A stretch of DNA of 64,000 bases, taken from NCBI GenBank assembly GCA_020747065.1, contig JAGMVK010000008.1, positions 248,001 to 312,000 of the forward strand, in the 5' to 3' direction. The DNA is from Cadophora sp. MPI-SDFR-AT-0126 (taxonomy: Eukaryota; Ascomycota; Leotiomycetes; Helotiales; Ploettnerulaceae). The notes under the pieces were generated by a model. It was not told the origin of the DNA. It saw only the letters and a list, made by a program, of their open reading frames with translations, and ran no database searches. The position numbers were made by a program, and so were the translations under genes. The stretch's first letter is position 1. The number at the start of each line of letters is the position of its first letter. Below are positions 1 to 12,064 of this stretch, one piece after another.

Positions 1-467
1 TACGCGGACCGTCCGTCACAAAGGCCTTTATCGCAAAAGCGAGAGAGCTTACTAAGGCTTATAACTAAGATTACCTAAAGTAATACCCTGATTCTGAATA
101 TACGCCTTATTATAATATAAATAAGCTAAGTAAAAAAGTGCTTTAAAAAGCACTAAAAAAGAGTTTACTATTTATAAAAAAAAGTATATAAGAATAGTAT
201 AAGAGATATATAGTTTAGTAACTTAAGCTATAAAGTATAAGACTAGCTTTTCTTTTCTTAACTTCTTTATATTATATATAGAATTATTATAGTTAGAGAA
301 TAATTACTAAACTAAGAGAAGATATATATAGTAAAGTTAAATACTTATTATAAGAGTTTTTATTTTTCTATTATAATTATAAATAGATAAGTTAGTACTA
401 TTAGACTAGTAATTATTATCTTCTTTCTCTTACTTCTACTATATAATTAGTTGATATATAAGTTATT
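1..467. other. AT-rich RIP-like flank left of the retrotransposon
   Basis: Very AT-rich sequence full of TA dinucleotides, with stops in all frames and no gene. Its composition is like the neighbouring retrotransposon, so it is probably also RIP-mutated repeat DNA. The last five bases (463-467, TTATT) are the left target-site duplication of the element that follows. Confidence 0.6.
463..467. repeat. Target-site duplication, left copy (TTATT)
   Basis: Identical to 8229-8233 on the other side of the element. A 5-bp duplication is typical of Ty3/Gypsy integration. Confidence 0.8.
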
Positions 468-689
468 TGTAATAACGCAATATTACTAAGTGCAGTATCA
501 AGTATGGGAGCAAGGGGGTAGGTAAATAGTAATATTATAAGTCTAGTACAAAGGAAATAAGAAGGTAAGGAGCCTTTATAGGGGGAGCGGTTCTATATAT
601 ATATAAATCTGGTCCAGCTTTCGTCTAATAATATTCCAATTAAACCTAAGTACTCCTATTTCCAGTACTTCCGTTACTTTAATGTTATA
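468..689 (-). repeat. LTR, left copy (3' LTR of the minus-strand element)
   Basis: 222 bp, colinear over its whole length with 8007-8228. It differs mainly by transition-type changes and carries more A/T than the right copy, so the two LTRs were mutated independently after insertion. Confidence 0.88.
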
Positions 690-3059
690 TTACTCCTTTC
701 CTATAAAAGAGCTTACCCTTAAGCTCTGAATTATATTTTTACATAGAATTATTATTATATAAAATAATAGAGATATATAGCTTTAGTAAGAAGAATCTAA
801 AGAAAGTATTAATTTAGTAGTACTAGTTAATAATAATAGTAGTAGTAAGTAAGATAGTAACTTAATTATAAAGCTGTTTGAAAGGCGTCCAAATTAGGTT
901 TAGTAAGGCTATAATTACTTACTATTATGCGTGTTATAGTACTTAATAGCGCAGATCTTTAGAATTTTGACTTTCTTTTTTAAATAATTATAACTTCAAG
1001 CTTTATAAGTAAACCTTATATATAAAGATTTATTAATCTATATATATTACTAATATATTTTAATAGTCCGTATTAAATAAAATAAGTAATTCAAGAGTAA
1101 GTTAAATTCTGAATTTTTAGTAGTTTAATAGTGATTTAGAGTTAATTCAGTATATTAATATAAACAGTGCCTACTCTAATTCCCGTTAATGCCCTTAAGT
1201 CCGCCTACTATAAGTATTATATTTAATATATTCACTTACTTGCTATAGAACTAGACTACATTTGTAAATTTAATAGTGCCAGAAGTAAGAAGTATATATA
1301 CTATAAGAAGTAAGTAGAAAAGTATAATTCCATAAGTATTCCCTATTTTCTTTTCTTAAATCCCAATTATTATGAATATAGTTTAATTATAATTTAGATA
1401 AGCTAAAATACTAATTTCTATACTAGATTTTGTATTATATAATTAAGGAATATTATAAGCTTTTTCTTACTATTATTACTAAAGATAATAAGAGTATTAT
1501 TTCTGCTTTTTAAAAGATTAATACCAAATTATATATTACTATTACTAATACTCTTAAGATATAAGGTAAGTTATAGTTAGAGTTATTAAAGGAAATCTAT
1601 ACTCTTTATTAAGCTATTACAGATTTAGTTGTATAATAAGCTATAAGTTATCCCCTTTTTTTTTATCTTTTTCTTTTATTATAAGTTTTACTTATAATTA
1701 TTTTTATTTAAAATAGAAATTTAGTTTTAAATATACTTATTTTTTCCTAAATAAGATTAGAATAATTTTTAATTAATATATAAATAGAATCTAATTTTAA
1801 TCTTAAGCTAAATCTAAGAGAAGATTACTACTAGTACTACTAAGGTAGCTAAGACTATTTATTATAGTAGTATTAAGTATAAGAGAGTAAAGGGGGAGAA
1901 GAAGAAGGGAAAGTTACTAACCTATTTTTAAGTAACTTAAAGTAGTAAATGCTCTAGTAGTATAAGGAAGGGAGAGGAGATTCTAAATAACTTAGAATAA
2001 AGGGAGAATAAGCCCTATTTTAGATTAGTTTTGTTATTAGTTTTTTGTAGCTATACCTTTAGTTAGATTTCTTATATAGGAGTAGTTCCCTATAGTAAAA
2101 CTAATAAGATATTTTAGCTAGAGTATAATTATAAGATTGCGGTATTAGTGCTTTAAATTAAAGGGTATTTAGATAGTTTAAATTAAATCTTGTTTTACTA
2201 TCTTACTAACTAATCTATTATCTTCTAAGTAACTGTAATTATTTTCTTTATTTTTCTATATAGTTAACTATTTAAGTAGATTTTAGGATAATCCTAAAGT
2301 AGAAGAGTTAACTTAATGAAAATCTCTTAATTTATAAGGTAATCCTATTAAATTAAATACGTTATACTATATAGTATTAGGATCGTAGCCTACTTAATTA
2401 ACTTAATACTTTAAGGTATTACAGTATAATTGTAATATAAGAACTTCTTGCACTTCCTATTCTTCTTATTTCTTAATTACCTTAGGGGGGTTTTAGGACT
2501 ATTCTTAACTAGGTAAGGGGTTATTTAGGTCCTGGAACAACAGCTTAGGAGTAAATATATTATAAATATTTAATTCTATAAGTAACTAAAGCTAGTAAGA
2601 GTTCCCTACTTAATATAGAATTTTAAATAATCCTTTTTATTAATTACTAAGCTTATGACTTAATTAGTAGCTTTTAAGGTTCTTAGTAGATAAGTATACT
2701 TTATTACTTACTTAAAAATCAATAGGTCTGCAATACTAATTTATAGTCTTTACTATACGATCCTGCGTAGCTTATATATTCAATTTAATTAATTTCTATG
2801 CCTCTTTTATATGTTCTACTACTACTTTAGTATTATAGTAATTAAGTCTTTTTAAAGAAGTAGTAGCTTTAGAAGAGTTCTAATTCTAACTATTTCTTAG
2901 ATTTAATTCAAATTTAAGCTAGTATAGGGCTATACTAATAGAGGCATAAAAAAGGATTATCTAGACTTAATCTATTAATAGAATTAGTTTACTCTAGTTA
3001 TTCTAGTAAAAGTTAATAAATAATTATAATCTCTAGTTAATATACTTATTTATAATCTT

Positions 3060-3190
3060 CGTTTAGCTATTAGTCTTCTTATAATATACCGTAGAAAGCT
3101 TAACTTTAATACCGATAATCTGGCAGAACTCTTTCTAAAACAATAAGACGAATTATAGCCCTTAATCCGATATAATTAACTCCGGAGTAT
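3060..3190 (-). pseudogene. Integrase core remnant of the Ty3/Gypsy element
   Basis: Minus-strand translation gives a stop-interrupted fragment that can be recognised as the integrase core segment around the second catalytic Asp (an S-D-x-G-x-x-F-V-like start, then F-W/K-E and a K-L-S-T stretch). Several Trp, Arg and Gln codons are now stops, as expected from C-to-T/G-to-A decay. Confidence 0.75.
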
Positions 3191-3999
3191 ATTTAAATTA
3201 GTAAATCTACTAAATAAAGAATTTAGTAGTACCGCGTATATTAATATCTTAGTAGTAAGAAATTATTATAAAATCCTTTCCTAAGCAATTAATAAATACT
3301 AGGATTCTATTATAACTATACTTATCCTTTAAAAAATTCTTGTAATTTATATATAAATACTGCATAGAATAACTTAGAATTAGTAGTAGGTAAAGAAGGC
3401 CTTATTATTTGGAATACTTAGAGTATAAGAATTAATAGGCTCAGTAATTTCTTATGTACCAGTTATAGTTTGAACTTATTCCAACTTAGTAGTACTTTAG
3501 AACCAGGAGTTAATACATCTTTAACCTACTAAGGTAAGTAATAAATAGCTGGTTGTGTATTTTTTTAATTAACTTAGTATAAAGAGGAATATTATATTAT
3601 ATATAGAGTTGATCTTTAAAGAGTAAGAGTCCATCCTTAATTAAGTAGTCTTTAAATAAGGATTTTTACATATTAGTAAAGGTAGTATAATTATCCTAAT
3701 AAAGCTTTTTAATAAGGTTAAAAGAATCTAGGGGAGTATTTAAAAAAGCTTCTATCTTAGCAGTAGTTAATAGTAAGAGAGATATTATAATTATAAAGGA
3801 AATAAACTATTCCGCTAGCTTAGAATTAATACAGAGATTAAGCTTTTCTAGTACTAGTAAAATTCAGTTTCAACTATTTTTTTAAACTTATTTCTATACT
3901 TCTAAATCCTATTCTTAATAGCTTAAAATATCCGCCCTCTAGTTATCTTTATTAAAAGTATATATAATTTAGAAGTTAAAGTTAAAGAGAAATTCCATC

Positions 4000-4290
4000 T
4001 AATAAGCTTACTTAGCAGTAAGTACTTTAGTAATTATAAAGTACTTCAGAGAGTAGTGATCTAAATATACCTTGATTTTATTCCAAAAGAATATTAATTT
4101 TAAGTACTACTTATAAAAGCTTTTCATAATAGTATATAATTCTTTATTATAGATTTCCTAGTTTAATTTATGACTATTAAGTATATACAAATAGAATCCA
4201 AATAAGTACTATTATTTATTATTGTACTATTATAATACTACTCTAGCGATTACTTTATTAGAAGTATTTATTTCTAGCTTAGTAGGTAAT
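4000..4290 (-). pseudogene. RNase H remnant of the Ty3/Gypsy element
   Basis: Minus-strand translation contains degraded RNase H landmarks: a T-x-x-S-x-K-V-I-A-x-V-L stretch, a K-E-L-Y-T-I segment (usually K-E-L-Y/L-A-I) and an I-R-W-N-F segment where R-W-x-x-x-L is expected. Stops interrupt it throughout. Confidence 0.75.
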
Positions 4291-4499
4291 TTCAGCTAAA
4301 AATAATAAATCCGTTGAATTAATAGCAATTACTTTTAAAGCTCTTTAAATATAACGCGATACTCTTTTATCTAATTTTAAGCTACTATAAGTTAAGTAAG
4401 CGCAAATAAAGGTTTAGTAATAAGCCTAAAGTTACGTATGAATTATTAGTAAAAACTATAGAATCCTAGGTACAACTTAATAGCTGTTATAGTCTTAGG

Positions 4500-4720
4500 G
4501 TACTTCTAGCTACGTAATAGTTCAATCTTCTCCGGATCTGCCTTAATACCCTTAGTAATTACTATATAACTTAAGTACTTAGTGTAAGTAATATGGAATT
4601 CGTATTTCTTAATATTAACTTACAATCCAGCTTCTATTAAATACTTCAGTACAGATTCTACGTAAGCCTAGTATTCCTCTATAGATTCAGAGTAAATTAG
4701 GATATTATTTAGGTAAGCTA
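4500..4720 (-). pseudogene. Reverse transcriptase remnant (catalytic DD changed to NN)
   Basis: Minus-strand translation reads Y-L-N-N-I-L-I-Y-S-E where active elements have Y-L-D-D-I-L-I-Y-S. The palm/connection part follows (E-F-H-I-T, K-Y-L-S-Y-I-V-I, G-I-K-A-D-P-E-K-I). The Asp-to-Asn changes are G-to-A transitions consistent with RIP. Confidence 0.85.
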
Positions 4721-7700
4721 TATAGAAGTTATCTAGGTAATTAAAAAGTATGTTATTTATATAATATTAGTATATACCAAGTCTATTATAAAGGCTAAAT
4801 AGTAATACCTTATACTTATATAATTCGTATTTAGTTTAAAATATGGTATACTCCTTAGAGGCTAGGTTTATACAAATATAATTAAAGGCGGTCCAAATAT
4901 TTAATTTTATAAATATCTTTATATTTAATACTTTAGTAAAGAGCTTATTAATTTAGGGGATTAAATAAGCGTCTTTTTATATAAGAGTATTTAGCTTATA
5001 GTAATTAATATAAAATCGTAGGCCTTTATTGGGCTTTTTAATAAAGAGTATAAGTGATATAAATAGACTCTAGCTTAATTTAATAAAACCCTTATCTAGA
5101 TTCTCTAAGAGGTACTCCTTTATTACTTTAAGTTCCTTTATTAATTAATAATAAAGAGAAGAGTAAGTATTAAGTAGTAATCCCTTAAAATAAATCTTAT
5201 AATTATAATATTAATAAAGTAAAAGAGTATTTATATCTTTCTTAGAAAATACTAATTTTAGATATTAGTACTATTTTAAAAGTCTTTTAAATAGGAATTA
5301 AGTAGTATTAGGATCTTTTAGTTTATACTATTTCTATAAGATATAATCTATTTTATAGATACTAGTTTAAAAGAACTTAATATCTTTATATTTTATATTA
5401 AAATAGAAGGTATTTACACTAATCTTATAGATAAATATAGATATAGATAATACTCTTAATAATTTATATTTTAATTTCCGGACTTATAAAGGTCCTTTAC
5501 TTATAGGAGATAATATTAAGATTGGTTTAAGAATAACTTAAAGAAGATATTCTTTTAGTATTTAAATTATAAAGGGGAGATATTTTTATTATATCTTATT
5601 CTTTTAGATCGCCAGATCTCTATAATTCATGTTACTCTAGTAGTTTTATTATAGAGGGAGCTATATATATAAAAAGGGCAAGACTAGCTCTTAAGACTAT
5701 TATTTAGTAAGTAAGTAATCAGATAGCTATAAGAATTAATTTTAGTTTATCTATAACTTAAGACGGAATTAACGTATTTATTTAACGCCTATTATTATAT
5801 CTTACTTTCCTAGGTTAAGGATTATAAAAGGATAGTTATATACGCGTCGACTATTAATTATTAAGTATAAATACATGTAGTAAGTAGCGTAGCTTCTAAC
5901 TGAGCTTTAAAAGTCATGAATTAGTACCGTATATAAGAGGGACTGAATCTTTACTCCTAATACCTTTAAAAGACATATAGATATAGTCCGATTTATAAAG
6001 AGATAACTATTTACTTTAGTATTTACTAATATAGAGAGTGTAATTCCTAATCTATTTATACTAAGTATATAATTAATTATAAACTACTTCTTTCTTATTA
6101 AAAAGTTTAAATTAAGTTTTAATAGATTATATTTATATAAGCCTAAGAAGAAGTCTTTCCTTAGGCCTTTTTATTTTCTTATACTTAATCTTTCTTACTC
6201 TCTATTATCTCTTTAGTATTATTATTAACTTCCTCCTTATTAAAGACCTGAACCTTAGCTAATTTAGAATAGTCTAATTTATAGTATTTAAACTTTCTAT
6301 ACTTATAATATTTCACTTATAAGTTACTAGAACCTCCTTAAGGTTTCTATATGCCCTCTTAATATAATAGGGTAGGAATTGCAAAGGTTTGTAGTATTAA
6401 GTAGTAGTAGAAGGGAGCGTTAGGAGAAGAAGTAGGTTTAAGTACTAATTAAAAAGTAGGTAATTCGAAAGTCTTCTGAAAGGAGCCTAATCTAGCTACT
6501 CTTTAGGAAGAGTTTAATTTATAAAGGCTAGTAAAAGATAAGTTAAGTTATGTATTTTATTACTTATTAGTATTAATTAAGATAAGATAGATTACTATTG
6601 CTATATAATTATCTTACTATAAGCTCTTAATTAATGTAGTAGTAGTATAAAGTTAGGAGGTAATTTTAAGCTATATAAAGAAGAATTATTTTATATAAGT
6701 TATATTTCCTTAGATTATAGTATTCTGAAATCTTATATGAAATTAAGTAAAGGTTTTATATACGTAGTCTAGTTCTTATATACTTATATCAAAGAACTTA
6801 GTACGAGTCTTGTAGGCTTTATTTCTAGTAAGAAAGTAGGTCTTTAGTAAAGAAATTATTTCCGAGACTATTTAGAATATATTAGTTTCGAATAGGTATT
6901 AAGGCTCTAGGTAAGAGCGGGCTAGGCCCGTAATTAATCCCTATACTAAAGCTCGCTATACTCGAGCATTTAGGTAGAGACTTATATTAATCTCTAATTA
7001 ATCTTTAATTAAAGCTTTTTATTACTTAAATATTAGGTTAATTCTATTATTTAAGAAAGAGATCTTTTCTATAAATTATATCTTAAGTCCTTAAGAGGTA
7101 TCTAATTCCGCTTTAAATATAATAAGAGAGGTATTTTCTAATTTAAACAAGGTATATTTACTTTAACCTATTAATTCGTCTCTTTCTATTAATCGAATAA
7201 TCAGTAATAAGGTTCCAAGAGGAATTGAGGTAAGATTAGTAGGGAATACTACTAGCGTAGCTTAAGCGGAAATTAGCAATTACTTAATATAAGCTAAGGA
7301 GGCCTCTTAAGTATAATTTCGATTCTTTATAAATTAGATAATTCCTTTTAATATATTTAAATTACTAAAGTCTTTCTTATCTTAGTTTACGTGACCTTTA
7401 CCTTTATTACCTTAAGTCTTATAATTAAAAAAGCTTCTAGCTAGAGTTAGAGAGTTAAGAGTATTATTAGTAGCTCTACTAGATGGACTTACTATATTAG
7501 TAATATCTATAATAGGAATAGGAGAAGATTTAGGTATAATTTAAGTATAGCCCGAAATAAGGGTTCTAAGAGTATTAAGAGGATACTTTATAGTTTCCTA
7601 GTAAGAGATATTAGTATTAGGGTAGTTTTTATATACTGTAACTCTATAGGCAATAGGAATTACGCAGTTATGTTCTGAAGGAAAACGAAGGTAATTTAAG

Positions 7701-8006
7701 AGAGTTTTATAAGCTTAAGGGTTTTGGTAATAGTAATTATAATACTTTAAATTTATCTATAGTAGTCTTTATATAAAGAGGGTTATTTAGAGTTTTTATT
7801 AATAAAGACTACTTTACTCTAATTATACTAATTTATAACGAATAGAATTAAACCCTAGTTTATTAGTTCGTTTAGGAGATCTCTAGAATCCTAACTCTTT
7901 AAGAATAGTAATTAAGAGTGATTCAAATAAGAATTAATTAACTATATCTTCTAAGTAATAGAATATTATATAAGCTATTCCTAGCGGGAATAACCTTCTT
8001 ATTTAA

Positions 8007-8228
8007 TATAACAATATAATATTACTAAGTGTAGTATTAAGTATAAGAGTAAGGGAATAAGTAAATAATAATATTATAAGTCTGGTACAAAGGAAATAAG
8101 AAAGTAAGGAGCCCTTATAAGGGAAGTGGTCCTATATATATACGAATTTGGTCCGGCTTTCGTCCGGTAATATTCCAGCTAAACCTAAGTACCCCTATTT
8201 CCAGCACTTCCGTCACTTCAATGTTACA
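8007..8228 (-). repeat. LTR, right copy (5' LTR of the minus-strand element)
   Basis: 222 bp, colinear with 468-689 and less AT-rich than that copy. It ends in TTACA and is followed at once by the right TTATT duplication. Confidence 0.88.
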
Positions 8229-8233
8229 TTATT
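8229..8233. repeat. Target-site duplication, right copy (TTATT)
   Basis: Identical to 463-467. Confidence 0.8.
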
Positions 8234-8840
8234 CCCTCTATTTACTATGTACTTGATAGTATTACTCTACTCTTTTATATTATTATTATAATTAATTAAT
8301 AAAAGTATTACTATATAATATATTAAAGAAATATTATTAAAGCATTTATATAAAGAATAAAACATTTATATAAGAAATAAATTTTTATTAATAAAAGAAT
8401 TCTATTTTAAGCTTTTATTTATTACATTAATCTAATATAATAAATATTACTTTATTTTCAAATAAACTTCTTCTTAATTCTTTATTAAATCTTATTTTAA
8501 TTCTAATTAATTAATATCGAAGTTTCTTTAATACGATCTCTTATGAAATAAAAACAAATAACTTATATCTCACTTAATTTTATATAACGTTCTTAAAAAA
8601 ATCCAACGAGAATAAAAATAAAGCCAAATCAAATCTAAATCTAAAACCCTAACTTAAGTATTAAAAAGTAAGCGAATAATATTAGCTTATAAATAAAGAT
8701 AAGAAAAAAACAACGATATTACAAGTAGACAATATATAAGCTACCTAAGATTAATTAACAAGACTAAGAGAAAGTAATACAAAACGCTAAGGAATATCTT
8801 AAGTACCCTAGTAACGACATCTACCTATCCTCCCTACAAC
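8234..8840. other. AT-rich RIP-like flank, no gene
   Basis: Continues the AT-rich, stop-filled composition beyond the retrotransposon up to the stop codon of the first gene. No recognisable domain was found. The change to ordinary composition is abrupt at about 8830. Confidence 0.55.
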
Positions 8841-10623
8841 TCAAAGGATATACCTGAATCCTTTGTTATCAATCTCAGTTACGTCGTGCATCCCCAACTC
8901 AATTGTTTCGTTCTCAGCGACTGGCGACGCCGCTTGCTCCGTATCCCTTTTCTTATTAAACATGTACATATGCACATATAAAATAAACGCCATGACTAGC
9001 TTGATGCTGTACGCGATCAACATTGCTCGGTATGCGGTTCGATACTTAGCTAAATGGAGGGAGTACGTCAGCAATATGAAACCGGGGAGATGGGGTCGAA
9101 TATAATCTGCGCACTTACGAGCTTCACTTGTAATGAAGGTTTGCGGGCCTGCAATATTTCCGGCACAGAATCCAATGAAAACCACCGCGGATGTCAGCTG
9201 CTTTTTCGTATACCCAGCGACATTGGAGGAAATCATGGTGAGGCTCATGCTGAAACCTAAGTTCTGGAAATAGCAGAGCCAGAGAGCGACAAGACGGCCC
9301 CACTATCGGAAGTTAGATCCCATCGGCTCAAGTGCATAGTGGCTCACTAACTTTGTTGTCATCTGGTAATCCAACCAGCAACCCAGAGCCGATAATGCAG
9401 ATGGTATTTGCGACCACCATTACAGCACATCGAGTGCCTGGCCAACGAGTCGCGACCCACCCACCAAGAAGCATTCCGAAAAGCTGAACAGCGCCGCCGG
9501 GAATAAGCATGTATTGAGAAGTGAGAGTGTCGAAACCGAAACTTGTGATGTTAATGCTTGCGAAACTTGTCACTGCAGCGGTGGGAATCTGGGCAGATGC
9601 CGCCATGATGAATAAGATCCAGGTCTTTGGGTCTTTGATCATTTGAACAGCCTGGTATGGTTTGAACACTCGGTTTTTGATTCCCTGTTTGTTTGTCACG
9701 ACCCGCTCCACGGCAATGCCACGTTCATACGGTGTGAAAAATCTAGTGGTGGAAGGGCTATCGGGCAAAAGATATAGCATGATGAGACCCCATGCAGTGG
9801 TGATGGCGCCAAAGATGAGGAAAATATATTGCCATTTGGCAAGTCCGGTGTTGATATGGCCTACACCGTAGCCGATGAGGCCGGAGAACATTGTCGCGAC
9901 GCCGATTGTGCTGTAGTAGGATTCCAATCGCAGCGGCTGTTCACCAACTGTATACCACATGGACATAAGAAGGACGAATCCCGGGTTAATGGCACTCTCA
10001 AAAGCGCCGAGTAGAAACCGGTTGGTGGCAAGTCCTGCAAAGCTGGTACACGCTGGGGTGGTGATGAGTACGATTCCCCAGCAGATGACCGTGGTCGACA
10101 GTAAACGACCAGTTGGAAGATGTTGCAGCAGGAAGCCGAATGGGAACTGGAATACCAGATAACCGACATAGAACATCGAGGCTGGTGTAAGCGTCAGCAA
10201 AATCTACATGAAGCTTGAGGGAATGGAAGCCAGCTTGATCTCCTCAGAATTCAATGTCAATGTCCAGGAGTTTTGGAGACAATCGAAAATCTGTTCCTTC
10301 TCGCTTAGGAAGGGAGACCTACTGGCCCATGAATACTCCTGCCCCACCAGGTGTGTATCTTTCTTCAATCCATACACACTCGCAATATTGATGCAGTTCT
10401 TGTCAAGGTATTGCAAGACATAGGTAATCATCATCAATGACAGAATCCGTAAATCAACCTTCCGCAGGACCTTCTTGGCCTCAGCGGGGTCAATCTCGAT
10501 GTCTCGCATTCGTTTGTAGAGCTCATAGTTGTCGTCAAGGCTGCCTTGAACAACAGAAGGCGCGGGCGTAATCTCAACGATCGGGGAGACTCCTCCCTTC
10601 TCGTCAAGATCCGCGGATGCCAT
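8841..10623 (-). CDS. Dal5/TNA1-type MFS permease (anion:cation symporter family)
   Basis: Plasma-membrane carrier of the allantoate/nicotinate permease branch of the MFS, which imports small organic anions such as allantoate, ureidosuccinate, nicotinate or pantothenate. The substrate here is unknown. Three exons: 10623-10323, 10181-9352 and 9302-8841, joined by introns with GTAGGT/CAG and GTTAGT/TAG sites; phases match and give 530 aa. Visible landmarks are L-Q-Y-L-D-K-N in TM1, Y-S-W-A then F-Y-V-G-Y-L-V-F-Q-F-P in TM2, L-G-A-F-E-S-A in TM4, and the very typical late segment S-S-N-V-A-G-Y-T-K-K-Q with G-N-I-A-G-P-Q-T-F. The N-terminus is about 60 residues of cytosolic tail, and about 12 TM segments are expected. 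The gene's 3' end abuts the RIP-mutated block but it looks intact. No CGG-N5-CCG site was found upstream, unlike the block to its right. Confidence 0.9.
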
Positions 10624-11480
10624 TTGGGAAGGATGTCAATATCAAAGCGGAGATGAGCAGGAGCAATCTTGGAAATAATCGGCGCGGACGAGCTCTTATA
10701 TGTAAACATTGAGGTTCAAGACTTCCAGCCCAACGTCACGCACGGAAGTAACGTTCCTTGATATTTAGCAACGGTTACAAAAATTGCGGCATCGTTGCTT
10801 CTTCAGGACCTCGCCCGCGGCATTGCATTCAATCATTCAGCCGGACTACGACGCCGTATTGTAATTTTTGAAGTCGATACGCAGAGGCCAGGAAGCGAGC
10901 GATACAACAAGGGGGCGAGGCTAAATTGACTGCCGGGTATAGTTTACCATCACCGAAGATTCGCATGATACAAGGTTGAAGGTAGCACTTGCTGACAGCC
11001 CCTTTGGCCTTGTGATAGGCAGGTAAGGTTTATTAGTGGCGGACTGAGGCCAGGGAGACCACAACAATGAGTTGAAGACATCATGAATCCCTGTTGAGAT
11101 GCGGAGAACCCCAAAATTCGATGCTTCGGCTCGTTAGGGAGCCAATCGTTTGAAGCCACAATACAAGGCTTAATGCGCCTGTAATTGTGAGAAGGGAAGG
11201 TGACACAAAGAACGCAAGCTCGCTGCTCTTGATGTCAGCTCCTAAACCCCTCGCAGTATGCACAACCCTTTACTCCCTCACCCCTCCATCGACGCTAATC
11301 ACTCCACCTCACCTCCTCTCGCGCTTCTACCACGCTCTTGCCGTTTTCGCTATCTTGCATTACATCTCTTGCATTTCCTCATCGCCTTCCTTGCTTTCAC
11401 TCCAAGCCTGACTTCTCTTAGCTACCTTCCTCATCCATTCCTTTGTATCGTCTTCCCCCAATACCGTCTCCCTCCCTCCT
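10624..11480. other. Intergenic region, promoter side of the Dal5-type permease
   Basis: About 860 bp without a convincing gene; its short open frames have no recognisable domain. The part next to 10623 should hold the permease promoter. It becomes pyrimidine-rich towards the CTCACT repeat. Confidence 0.5.
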
Positions 11481-11483
11481 AAC

Positions 11484-11608
11484 GCCTCTCACTCTCACTC
11501 TCACTCCCACTCTCACTCTCACTCCCACTCTCACTCTCACTCCCACTCTCACTCTCACTCTCACTCCCACTCTCACTCTCACTCCCACTCTCACTCTCAC
11601 TCTCCCTC
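11484..11608. repeat. CTCACT-type minisatellite
   Basis: About 125 bp of tandem hexamers CACTCT/CACTCC in a higher-order 18-24 bp pattern. Because it lacks stops it opens long low-complexity frames on both strands (Ser-Glu or Val-Arg repeats on minus, Thr-Leu on plus). These are artefacts of the repeat, not genes. Confidence 0.9.
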
Positions 11609-11744
11609 GCCTTCCTACCCATATCCTTCCCTAGCTTCAACTCACGATCTAAGAACAGTACCACTTTTGCCGGGTGCGGTTCCAGTCCGTCACTGTCTTC
11701 TTCTATAAGAGAAGCATCTCGCAGGGCGCGAATTGCCTAGAAAA

Positions 11745-12050
11745 GCCTTTCGAAACGAAGTGATTATAATATTTGAATTAATAACGTATCTAAAATCTCT
11801 TTAATTTACTACTAAATCAATATTAATTCTATTAGAATCTCTACTAACTAATAATAAATTATATAATTAGAGAATTTAAGAGGGATTAGTTACTAAAACA
11901 TATACTAAGAAGAAAGCATCTCTATCTAGTAATAGCGCAAGAAGTTATACGATTTCTAAAAGAAGACAAAGTCTGTAATAAGCGCAAATCGTAAATCTAT
12001 TTTTCTTTTTCAATATGTTTATAGTAGTATTCCATCTTCTCTAAAGAGTT
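11745..12050. other. Isolated AT-rich RIP-like island
   Basis: About 300 bp of TA-rich, stop-filled sequence like the left-edge repeat block, set between normal-GC DNA and ending about 15 bp before the end of the beta-glucosidase gene. Probably a short RIP-mutated transposon remnant. Confidence 0.5.
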
Positions 12051-12064
12051 ATTGTCCAATTCAA

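Larger units (their letters stand above)
468..8228 (-). mobile_element. RIP-degraded Ty3/Gypsy LTR retrotransposon, structurally complete
   Basis: Two 222-bp LTRs (468-689 and 8007-8228) bound a 7.76-kb element flanked by a perfect 5-bp target-site duplication TTATT (463-467 and 8229-8233). LTR ends read TGTAA...TTACA in the least-mutated copies. The coding direction is minus: translated fragments show reverse transcriptase near 4500-4720, RNase H near 4000-4290 and integrase near 3060-3190, the RT-RH-IN order of Ty3/Gypsy. A purine-rich tract lies just inside the left LTR on the minus strand (about 690-706), as expected for a polypurine tract. Stops occur throughout and the RT catalytic Asp-Asp reads Asn-Asn, so the copy is dead. 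The AT bias and TA excess fit RIP. The gag half (about 5500-8000) was not resolved. Confidence 0.9.

Noticed and set aside
1..8840. CRISPR array or organellar insertion as explanation of the AT-rich block
   Set aside because: No regularly spaced repeats. The block is explained by an LTR element with RT, RNase H and integrase remnants and by RIP.
11418..11664. Low-complexity open frames (Ser-Glu and Val-Arg repeats) on both strands
   Set aside because: They are produced by the stop-free CTCACT minisatellite and have no context of a gene.
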